Of a DNA stretch of 49,262 nt, positions 42,402 through 49,262 are shown in pieces (position 1 is the first letter of the stretch; each line of letters opens with the position of its first letter). The notes under the pieces are model-generated. The model was not told where the DNA came from. It ran no database searches and saw only the letters and a program-made list of their open reading frames with translations. The position numbers and the translations under genes were made by a program. Source of the stretch: Candidatus Krumholzibacteriia bacterium (lineage in GTDB: Bacteria > Krumholzibacteriota > Krumholzibacteriia > LZORAL124-64-63); contig JADGDU010000015.1 of assembly GCA_016744705.1 (NCBI GenBank), forward strand, positions 1-49,262. The letters run 5' to 3'.

Positions 42402-44353
42402 CCCAGAGGCCCGATGACATCCTCTGGTCTCCCTCAGAAGACCAGGTTGCTGAAGCTGAAATGACTCGGTTCAGAAACTCCGTCAATGGCTACCAGGGGT
42501 TGCATCTGGCTGATTATGCGGAATTGCACCAATGGTCCACATCGCAAGCTCCGGAATTCTGGCGCTCTTTGTGGACCTTTTGTGATGTGGTGGGACATGG
42601 ACCAGGGACAGATCTGGTGGCAGATTTCCACCAAATGCCCGGCGCCCGTTGGTTTCCAGAAGCGCGTTTGAACTACGCGGAGAACCTCCTGCAGGCAGAT
42701 GATGAAGATGAGGCGGTGGTTTTTCGCAACGAACGAGGCCATGAAACCCGCCACACTTATGGCCAGCTCCGCACCCAGGTTGCGGCCTTGGCGGCCGCCC
42801 TTCAGGCCGACGGTGTCCAACCCGGTGAGCGGGTGGTGGGGTTTCTGCCCAATTTGCCTGAAACCATCGTGGCCATGCTGGCTACTGCCAGTATTGGAGC
42901 GGTGTGGTCCAGTTGTTCCCCTGATTTTGGTGTGGAAGGTGTCCTGGATCGTTTCAGCCAGGTGGAACCGGCCATTCTTATTTGTGCCGATGGGTATTTT
43001 TACGGTGGCAAGGTTCATGATAGCCTGGCCACTGTGGCGCTCATTCAAGATCGATTGAAATCTTTGCGCCGTACGGTGGTGGTTTCCTACACGGACTCAG
43101 AACCCGAGCTGAAACCGGGACAAATCTCCTTTGACAATTATCTGGCTGCTGGTCGGGGCCAGGAGTTGAGCTTTTTGCGGCTGCCTTTCGATCACCCCCT
43201 TTTCATCATGTTTTCTTCCGGCACCACAGGTCTGCCCAAATGCATGGTGCATTCAGCAGGGGGCACCTTGTTGCAGCACCTGAAGGAGCACCGCCTACAT
43301 TGTGACCTTCGCCCAAAGGACCGTTTCTTCTATTTCACCACTTGCGGGTGGATGATGTGGAATTGGTTGGTCAGTGGTCTGGCCACAGGGGCGGCCATTA
43401 TGCTTTACGACGGCCATCCCCTTAAGCAGCAGGACGTGCTGTGGGATTTCGCCCGGGACGAAGGCTTTACGCATTTTGGCACCAGTGCCAAATACATAGA
43501 TGCCTGCCACAAGTTTGGCCTCGCACCCGGCACCACCCATGACCTGAAATCCTTACGGTGCATCCTATCCACGGGCTCGCCTCTGTCGCCTGAGTCATTT
43601 GACTATGTCTACCATCAGGTGAAGTCCGATGTGCAACTGAGCTCCATCTCCGGGGGAACTGACATCATTTCCTGTTTTGTCCTGGGTAATCCGGTGCTTC
43701 CGGTGCGGCGGGGACAGCTGCAATGCCGAGGGTTGGGCATGAAGGTGGAGGTTTTCGACAGCCAGGGCCACGCTGTGGTGGGCGAAAAAGGTGAATTGGT
43801 TTGCACCGCTCCCTTCGTTTCCATGCCCACTGGATTCTGGAACGATCCCCAGGGCACGCGCTACCATGATGCCTATTTCCATCGGTTCGATAATATCTGG
43901 TGCCATGGTGATTTTGCTGAACTGACGCCCCAGGGAGGGATGATCATCCACGGCCGCAGTGATACGGTGTTAAACCCTGGTGGGGTGCGCATTGGAACAG
44001 CTGAAATTTACCGGGTGGTGGACCAGTTCGATGAAGTCCTTGAAAGCCTTGTTGTGGGGCAGAATTATGAGGACGACGTCCGCATCGTTTTGTTTGTGAC
44101 TCTCCGGGAAGGTTTGGGCCTGGATGAGGGCCTGAAAGATCGCCTCCGCCAGAAAATTCGCTCTGAAGAGACTCCCCGGCACGTTCCGGCAGTTATTCGG
44201 CAGGTTCCTGCCATTCCCCGCACGATCAGCGGCAAGATCGTGGAATTGGCCGTGCGCAACATCCTTTGCGGAATTCCCGTAGAAAACACCGAAGCTCTGG
44301 CCAACCCTGAATCACTTCCTTATTTTTTCAAGCTGGCGGACGAGCTGTCGTAG
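42398..44353 (+). CDS. aacS: Acetoacetyl-CoA synthetase (acetoacetate-CoA ligase)
   Basis: A 651-residue ANL-superfamily ligase that activates acetoacetate with ATP and CoA. Landmarks are GARWFPEARLNYAENLL, PNLPETIVAMLATASIGAVW, the phosphate loop MFSSGTTGLPKCMVHS, STGSPLSPESFDYVY and the hinge region HGRSDTVLNPGGVRIGTAEIY. The lysine in RTISGKIVE is the catalytic Lys. The GTG start lies in a GTGA overlap with fahA and yields the usual family length; the frame is open further upstream inside fahA. It lets the cell use the acetoacetate released by FahA, closing the pathway to central metabolism. Confidence 0.94.
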   Translation: MTQRPDDILWSPSEDQVAEAEMTRFRNSVNGYQGLHLADYAELHQWSTSQAPEFWRSLWTFCDVVGHGPGTDLVADFHQMPGARWFPEARLNYAENLLQADDEDEAVVFRNERGHETRHTYGQLRTQVAALAAALQADGVQPGERVVGFLPNLPETIVAMLATASIGAVWSSCSPDFGVEGVLDRFSQVEPAILICADGYFYGGKVHDSLATVALIQDRLKSLRRTVVVSYTDSEPELKPGQISFDNYLAAGRGQELSFLRLPFDHPLFIMFSSGTTGLPKCMVHSAGGTLLQHLKEHRLHCDLRPKDRFFYFTTCGWMMWNWLVSGLATGAAIMLYDGHPLKQQDVLWDFARDEGFTHFGTSAKYIDACHKFGLAPGTTHDLKSLRCILSTGSPLSPESFDYVYHQVKSDVQLSSISGGTDIISCFVLGNPVLPVRRGQLQCRGLGMKVEVFDSQGHAVVGEKGELVCTAPFVSMPTGFWNDPQGTRYHDAYFHRFDNIWCHGDFAELTPQGGMIIHGRSDTVLNPGGVRIGTAEIYRVVDQFDEVLESLVVGQNYEDDVRIVLFVTLREGLGLDEGLKDRLRQKIRSEETPRHVPAVIRQVPAIPRTISGKIVELAVRNILCGIPVENTEALANPESLPYFFKLADELS

Positions 44354-44467
44354 GTGGTTGGGGGACTGCCCATAACATCGTCGCCGTTTTGATCTGATCA
44401 TCCAGTCCTTGAGACTGGTCTCTTCTGGATAATACCATTGTTGAATAACTGTTCGCGAAGGGATCTC

Positions 44468-46630
44468 ATGTTCTATCGTGTGTTATTTCTGTTTTTGTTG
44501 ATGGTTCAGATCGTCAGCATTTCCCCTAACGCCCTGGGAGATGAAGGCATGTACCCCATGAGCGAATTGGAAAAGTTGGACCTGCAAAAGGCCGGTCTGG
44601 AGATGGATTCTGCCCTCATTTACAATCCAGACGGGTTGAGTCTGGTTGATGGAATCTGTAAGATTGGTGGCTGTACCGGGTCTTTTGTCTCGGATCAAGG
44701 TCTGATGCTGACCAATCATCACTGCGCTTTCCGCGCCATTCGCGATGCCAGCACCCCTACACATGATTTTCTATCCGAAGGATTCACGGCCGGCACCCGG
44801 GAGCAGGAAGCCCCAGCGGTGGGTTACACCGTGCGCATTACCGACAGTTACCGCGATGTATCAGCCGACGTTTTGTCGGTGGTTAACGACGACATGGATC
44901 CGGACAAACGCACAAAAGCCATCGAAAAGAAAATGAAGCAGCTGAGTCTGGCCGAAGAAGAAGCGCATCCCGGCAAGCGGGCCGAAGTCAGCGAAATGTT
45001 TCTGGGCAAAACCTATGTCCTTTTCTTATACACCTATCTCAAAGATGTGAGGTTGGTCTATTCGCCGCCCTTGGCCATTGGGAACTTCGGTGGCGAAGAG
45101 GACAACTGGATGTGGCCTCGGCATTCCGGTGATTTCAGTTTCATGCGTGCCTATGTGGGGCCCGATGGCCAACCTGCCGATTACTCCCAGGACAACATTC
45201 CTTACCAGCCCAAAGTGGTTTTGGAAGTGGGCAGTGAAGGTGTCTCCGAAGGCGATTTTGTTTTTATCTTCGGCTATCCCGGCACCACCTATCGTCACCG
45301 GTCCGCTGCATTTCTGGGTTTTTTGAGCGAATTATATATGCCCACTGTGGTGGATTGGTACGGCTGGCAAATCCAGAACCTGGAGTCATCGGCCCAGGGT
45401 GACCGCCAACGGCAATTGGCCTTGGCGGCCAGAGTTAAGGGCTTGCAAAACACCTATAAGAATTACCGGGGGAAACTGCAGGGCATTGACCGGCTGGATC
45501 TGCTTTCCAATCGTCGCCAGGAAGAAAAAGAGCTGCAGATATTTATCGATGCAGACCCTGCGCGGAAAAAGAACTACGGCCAGGTGCTGACCAGGCTGGA
45601 TGAGTACTACCAGGCGCGGGCTGAAACGGCGGCTTACGATCTCTGGCTGCGCTACATGCTGCGCAGCAGTGAGACCATGAGTGCGGCCCTGACTGTTTGG
45701 GAAAATGCCATTGAAAAAGATAAATCTGAGGCCGATCGAGAGTGGGCCTACATGGAGCGCAATCTGGACCAGACGATCAATTCTCTGGTGATCAAATCAG
45801 ACACCTATGATCCCGTGGCCGACACCTTGATCATGGGTGAGTTGATGCGCCGGGCCGGTAATATTTCTCAAGCCAAAGAATTGAATGCGCTGAAAGACAT
45901 GACGGGTGCTGACGGTGCTGAAAAAGCCCAAAAGTATCTGGAAAAATCCTTCAGGAAAAGTTCTCTCATGGATTCTGAAACTTTACTTGAAGCCATGAGT
46001 AAGAGTACTGAAGAGCTTGAGCAAATGCGGGACCCATTTTTGCGTCTGGTGTCTGAGCTGTATCCTCCCTACCTGGAAATGCGGGAAGAAAACAAACGCC
46101 GCAAAGGGGAGCTGGACCAGTTGCAGGCTGCCCTGCAGGAAATCAAACGCGAATTTCAGGGAACAGATTTCGTGCCCGATGCCAATGGTACCTTGCGTTA
46201 TACCCATGGCCGGGTGGAAGGCTATAGCCCCAAGGATGCGGTGCAGTTGATGCCGTTGACCACTCTGGAAGGCATCCTGGAGAAAGACACGGGCCACAAG
46301 CCCTTCAATGTGCCGCCGCGGTTCAGAGAATTGGTTAACAGCAAAGATTTTGGCACCTTTCTCAGCCCTGAATTGGGTGGGGTTCCGGTGAACATGCTGT
46401 ACAGCACCGACACCACTGGTGGCAATTCCGGCAGTCCGGTACTCAATGCCCGGGGACAAATCGTCGGCTTGAATTTTGACCGGGCCTGGGAGGCGACCAT
46501 CAATGATTTTGCCTGGAACCATAGCTACAGCCGATCCATCGGTGTGGATATTCGTTACGTCTTATGGGTCACCTGGAAATTTGGTGGCGCTCAATGGCTG
46601 CTTGAAGAGATGAAAGTAGATTTTGAATGA
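44468..46630 (+). CDS. S46 family dipeptidyl-peptidase (DPP7/DPP11 type)
   Basis: A 720-residue secreted serine peptidase that removes N-terminal dipeptides from peptides. After a signal peptide (about 1-24) come the chymotrypsin-fold catalytic residues: His in LTNHHCAF, Asp in RHSGDFSF and Ser in GGNSGSPVL, split by a helical insert from about 290 to 560 that is typical of S46. Arg lies 18 residues after the catalytic Ser (NFDRAW), the position of the acidic-specificity Arg in DPP11 as I recall it, so cleavage after Asp/Glu is plausible. ATG 44468 has AAGGGA upstream. The stop overlaps the start of the histidine kinase gene (ATGA). Confidence 0.93.
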   Translation: MFYRVLFLFLLMVQIVSISPNALGDEGMYPMSELEKLDLQKAGLEMDSALIYNPDGLSLVDGICKIGGCTGSFVSDQGLMLTNHHCAFRAIRDASTPTHDFLSEGFTAGTREQEAPAVGYTVRITDSYRDVSADVLSVVNDDMDPDKRTKAIEKKMKQLSLAEEEAHPGKRAEVSEMFLGKTYVLFLYTYLKDVRLVYSPPLAIGNFGGEEDNWMWPRHSGDFSFMRAYVGPDGQPADYSQDNIPYQPKVVLEVGSEGVSEGDFVFIFGYPGTTYRHRSAAFLGFLSELYMPTVVDWYGWQIQNLESSAQGDRQRQLALAARVKGLQNTYKNYRGKLQGIDRLDLLSNRRQEEKELQIFIDADPARKKNYGQVLTRLDEYYQARAETAAYDLWLRYMLRSSETMSAALTVWENAIEKDKSEADREWAYMERNLDQTINSLVIKSDTYDPVADTLIMGELMRRAGNISQAKELNALKDMTGADGAEKAQKYLEKSFRKSSLMDSETLLEAMSKSTEELEQMRDPFLRLVSELYPPYLEMREENKRRKGELDQLQAALQEIKREFQGTDFVPDANGTLRYTHGRVEGYSPKDAVQLMPLTTLEGILEKDTGHKPFNVPPRFRELVNSKDFGTFLSPELGGVPVNMLYSTDTTGGNSGSPVLNARGQIVGLNFDRAWEATINDFAWNHSYSRSIGVDIRYVLWVTWKFGGAQWLLEEMKVDFE

Positions 46631-47790
46631 AGAGCGAAAGGGCATTGGAACAATCGCGGCCCACTCGGGAGCGTTTGTGGGATGTGATCATTGAATCATT
46701 GGGCGATGGTGTGCTCATTGTGGATGACTGCGGATTGGTGCATGGATACAACCAACGGTTTTCGGAAATGTGGGGAGTCGATCCTTTGCCTGCCGGCATT
46801 CAGGATCCCATGGTTCTGGCTGGAATGGTTAAGCACCAATTGGCTGACCCGGAAGCTTTCATTGAGAACACCCGGGCTTCTGCTTCCTTGGAAGGTTATC
46901 AGGAGCAAGTGGAATTGCTGGAATTCAAGGATGGTCGAATCTTCGAAAGACGCCAACGCTCTCTGCATGAAAAGAAGGTCAACCTGGGACGGCTGGTTGT
47001 CTTTCGGGATGTGACGGGAATGCGCAAGGCGGAACAGACAAATACGATGATCAGAGAGCAGGTTCAGGCCACCCAACGCCTGGAAAGCCTCGGCGTTTTG
47101 GCCGGTGGCCTGGCCCATGAATTCAATAATATTCTGATGGCAATTTTGGGCAACGCCGATTTGCTGGCGGCAGACATTGTTCCCCAAAGTGAAGGCGCTT
47201 CGTACTTGTCTGAAATTCGAACCGCCAGCCATCGGGCCGCGGATTTATGCAGCCAGATGCTCACTTATTCAGGTAAGGGAGAGTGTCGTCACCAAAACCT
47301 GAACATGAGTAAAATCGTCAAAGAGATGCAGGGCATTCTGGATGTCACTCTGGGTAAAAAAGTGGTGATGAATAGTGAATTTGAACCTGACTTGCCTGAA
47401 ATTGAAGGTGATTTGGCTCAAATGCGACAAGTGGTTTTGAATTTGGTGGGCAACGCCGCCGATGCCTGTCTCACTGAAAATGGAGGACGGGTGGATCTGC
47501 AATTATTCGCTCGCCACTGCAGCCGTTCCTTCTTGGACAATTGCTTATCTGGGAAAAATGTTCAGGCGGGAAAATACGTTTGTCTGGAAGTCAGCGATAC
47601 GGGGTGTGGCCTTGGTATCGAAGAGCAGGCCAGGGTTTTTGACCCATTTTACACGACTAAATTTGTGGGCCGCGGCCTGGGCCTTTCAGCGGTCCTGGGC
47701 ATTGCCCGGAGCCATGGTGGAGTGGTGTGTCTGAAAAGCCGTCTGGGGCAGGGTAGCACGTTTTCTGTATTCCTGCCTGCGGTGGTTTAG
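46627..47790 (+). CDS. PAS-domain sensor histidine kinase (soluble)
   Basis: A 387-residue kinase without membrane helices. A PAS domain (about 15-135: IIESLGDGVLIVDDCGLV ... VVFRDVTGMRKAE) is followed by HisKA with phospho-acceptor His in GGLAHEFNNILMAILG and a HATPase domain (NLVGNAADAC, DTGCGLG, GRGLGLSAVLGI). This is the nitrogen-regulation-like HisKA subtype. There is no receiver of its own; the convergent stand-alone receivers are likely partners. The ATG overlaps the peptidase stop, so translation is coupled. Its stop overlaps the stop of the opposing receiver gene. Confidence 0.94.
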   Translation: MKSERALEQSRPTRERLWDVIIESLGDGVLIVDDCGLVHGYNQRFSEMWGVDPLPAGIQDPMVLAGMVKHQLADPEAFIENTRASASLEGYQEQVELLEFKDGRIFERRQRSLHEKKVNLGRLVVFRDVTGMRKAEQTNTMIREQVQATQRLESLGVLAGGLAHEFNNILMAILGNADLLAADIVPQSEGASYLSEIRTASHRAADLCSQMLTYSGKGECRHQNLNMSKIVKEMQGILDVTLGKKVVMNSEFEPDLPEIEGDLAQMRQVVLNLVGNAADACLTENGGRVDLQLFARHCSRSFLDNCLSGKNVQAGKYVCLEVSDTGCGLGIEEQARVFDPFYTTKFVGRGLGLSAVLGIARSHGGVVCLKSRLGQGSTFSVFLPAVV

Positions 47791-48155
47791 TCTTGTAACA
47801 GTTCTCTGATGGCCTCAAGCATTTCTTCATTGGTGAAAGGTTTTTTCATGGTCCGGTTGGCTCCCAGCAGCTTGGCCGAGTGCAGATAATTTTCCGGTTC
47901 GGCCCGGCCGCCACCTGAAATGGCAATGACCTTGAGGGAGCTATTCTTGCGCCTCAGGTCCATGATGGTTTCAATGCCATCTTTTTCGGGCATGATGATG
48001 TCGGTGATCACCAGATCTGCGGGATTTGTCATGAAGAGGTCCACGCCTGCCTGGCCGTTGTGGGCCGAGAGGCATTCATACCCTGCTCTCGAAAGAACAC
48101 TTTCCAGGTATTCCCTGACTTCTTCATCATCTTCAATAATCAGTATCTTGGCCAT
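47787..48155 (-). CDS. Stand-alone response-regulator receiver
   Basis: A 122-residue CheY-like receiver without output domain. The acidic pair is in IIEDDEE, phospho-Asp in VITDIIMPEKDG, the Thr/Ser switch in AISGGGRAEP and Lys in MKKPF. It is about half identical by eye to the next receiver at 48173 and follows it by 17 bp. It may act as a phospho-shuttle or diffusible output for the kinases on either side. GGGGAG precedes ATG 48155. Confidence 0.94.
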   Translation of the reverse strand: MAKILIIEDDEEVREYLESVLSRAGYECLSAHNGQAGVDLFMTNPADLVITDIIMPEKDGIETIMDLRRKNSSLKVIAISGGGRAEPENYLHSAKLLGANRTMKKPFTNEEMLEAIRELLQD

Positions 48156-48172
48156 TTCAATATCTCCCCAAT

Positions 48173-48565
48173 TTAGGATTCAGAATGATCTTGTTGGTCC
48201 AGCAGGTTTTTCACAGCCGCCAGGATGTCCACATTTTTAAATGGCTTGCGAAAGGTCATGGTGGCGCCACACAGTTTGGCTGCATTCAAATAGGTATTCT
48301 GCCCGTCCTGACCGCCACCACTGATGGCGATGATTTTTAAGTCCGGAAACTCACGTTTGAGATCCACAATGGTCTCCAACCCCTCTTTTCCTGGCATGAC
48401 CAAATCGGTGATGATCAGATCTGTCGGGTCGGTACGGAAGGCATGAATCCCCTGAATTCCATCGGAGGCAACAGAAATTTCATATCCGGCCCGGGAGAGG
48501 ATCGTGCGCAGAAGCTCTCGCACTTCAGAATCGTCTTCAATAATGAGGATGCGCGATTTCGCCAT
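48173..48565 (-). CDS. Stand-alone response-regulator receiver, tandem paralogue
   Basis: A 130-residue receiver with acidic pair in IIEDDSE, phospho-Asp in IITDLVMPGKEG, AISGGGQDGQ at the switch position and Lys in FRKPF. No output domain. Order and motif detail match the receiver at 47787, so they are tandem duplicates. Its ATG overlaps the stop of the upstream hybrid kinase by one base (TGATG), so the phosphorelay proteins are co-translated. Confidence 0.94.
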   Translation of the reverse strand: MAKSRILIIEDDSEVRELLRTILSRAGYEISVASDGIQGIHAFRTDPTDLIITDLVMPGKEGLETIVDLKREFPDLKIIAISGGGQDGQNTYLNAAKLCGATMTFRKPFKNVDILAAVKNLLDQQDHSES

Positions 48566-49262
48566 CAGTGTTCTCCGTCGGTGTTGTAGTTCATGACATC
48601 GATGATAGTTTGTTGCAGGGCTTCAAGCCCGAACGGTTTGTGAATGATCCCCTTGATGTGGGGGTGGTCTTTCATCTTTTGTTTCATACCATCACCCATG
48701 CCGGTAATCAGCACCACAGGCAAATCAGGGCGAACCATGGTTATTTCTTCAGCCAATTGCAATCCCGTCAAACGGGGCATGGTCAGGTCGGTGATGACGA
48801 GATCAAAGTCATTGGGCCGCTTTTGAATTTCGGACAAGGCGCTGCTACTGTCCGACATGGTCGTCACTTTGTAACCGATTTTTTCCAGCATGGCCCGGCC
48901 AATGGCCGTGATGTCTTCTTCATCGTCAACGAACATGATACGGGCGCTGGGAAGATTTGCACCTGAAGTCGAGGTGGCGCTCATGGCTCTCTCTTCTTTC
49001 ACCGGCAGCCGGGGCAGAATAATTGTGACAGTGGTGCCTTTTCCCTGGAGGCTGTTGATCTGCACCTCACCACCGTGATTGACCACAATACCATGAACAA
49101 CAGATAGTCCCAGGCCGGTCCCTCTGCCCACTTCTTTGGTGGTGTAGAAAGGATCAAAAACTCGATCCATTTCAGCTGGGCTGATGCCACATCCCGTGTC
49201 CTTCACCCAAAGCATCACGACATCTTTTTCTTTCAGGGATTCAGGGATTTCCACATCCCGAT
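48565..49262 (-). CDS. Hybrid histidine kinase, C-terminal part (cut by window end)
   Basis: The visible 232 codons contain the end of a HATPase domain (LWVKDTGCGISPAEMDRVFDPF, GRGTGLGLSVVHGI) followed by a linker (ATSTSGANL) and a full receiver with acidic pair FVDDEED, phospho-Asp in VITDLTMPRLTG and Lys in IIHKPFG. The reading frame runs off the right edge, so sensor and HisKA parts are outside; the GTG codon near 49254 is internal. It heads an operon with the two stand-alone receivers. Confidence 0.93.
   Translation of the reverse strand, partial: RDVEIPESLKEKDVVMLWVKDTGCGISPAEMDRVFDPFYTTKEVGRGTGLGLSVVHGIVVNHGGEVQINSLQGKGTTVTIILPRLPVKEERAMSATSTSGANLPSARIMFVDDEEDITAIGRAMLEKIGYKVTTMSDSSSALSEIQKRPNDFDLVITDLTMPRLTGLQLAEEITMVRPDLPVVLITGMGDGMKQKMKDHPHIKGIIHKPFGLEALQQTIIDVMNYNTDGEH

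Noticed and set aside
44402..44418. CCAGTC/GACTGG hairpin after aacS
   Set aside because: A six-bp stem without a T-run; too weak to call a terminator.
1..49262. CRISPR arrays, tRNA or rRNA genes, insertion sequences, phage genes
   Set aside because: No direct-repeat arrays, cloverleaf-like sequences, transposase or integrase motifs were found on either strand by reading.

Overview
The window is chromosomal DNA of a free-living, motile, aerobic Gram-negative (diderm) bacterium. It shows outer-membrane beta-barrels, lipoproteins with lipoboxes, an LPS-type heptosyltransferase, chemotaxis and PilZ proteins, and an oxygen-dependent homogentisate pathway. The mix of a PorV-like barrel, lamin-tail and FlgD-type Ig domains, an S46 dipeptidyl-peptidase and a long helix-hairpin-helix barrel fits the FCB superphylum or a related candidate phylum. 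This placement is inference; the window has no rRNA or ribosomal protein genes to test it. No tRNA, rRNA, CRISPR array, insertion sequence, phage gene or attachment site was seen.

Layout. 1-4.4 kb: 3' part of an Mrp/ApbC Fe-S carrier, a chemotaxis receptor, a sulfatase-fold hydrolase and a divergent PTS EIIA. 4.5-13.5 kb: a co-directional cell-envelope operon (lamin-tail protein, PorV-like barrel, helix-hairpin-helix barrel, FadL-like barrel, secreted 5'-nucleotidase) ended by a strong terminator. 13.7-15.7 kb: a stand-alone Clp-type AAA+ ATPase and a thioredoxin-fold lipoprotein. 15.7-20.8 kb: zinc-ribbon protein, second EIIA, RsgA, a small membrane protein, GT9 glycosyltransferase, site-2 protease and two FN3 lipoproteins. 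Two near-perfect sigma-54 (-24/-12) promoter sequences lie here, one ahead of the small membrane protein and one ahead of the lipoprotein pair.

21.2-31.4 kb: HU, then a tightly packed co-directional run of threonine aldolase, TrkA, TrkH, NadE, RsmI, CDP-alcohol phosphatidyltransferase, Tmk, an S41 protease and a GT2 glycosyltransferase. Many starts overlap the preceding stop by 4 bases (TTGA, GTGA or ATGA). 31.5-37.7 kb: CheV plus PilZ, arginine deiminase and a large hybrid histidine kinase.

37.9-44.4 kb: a five-gene tyrosine/homogentisate operon (Hpd, HmgA, a protein of unknown function, FahA, acetoacetyl-CoA synthetase). The unknown protein sits where maleylacetoacetate isomerase would be expected, and no glutathione-S-transferase-type isomerase is present. 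It is the best candidate in the window for an undescribed enzyme. 44.5-49.3 kb: an S46 dipeptidyl-peptidase translationally coupled to a PAS histidine kinase, facing a convergent set of two stand-alone receivers and a hybrid kinase cut by the window end.
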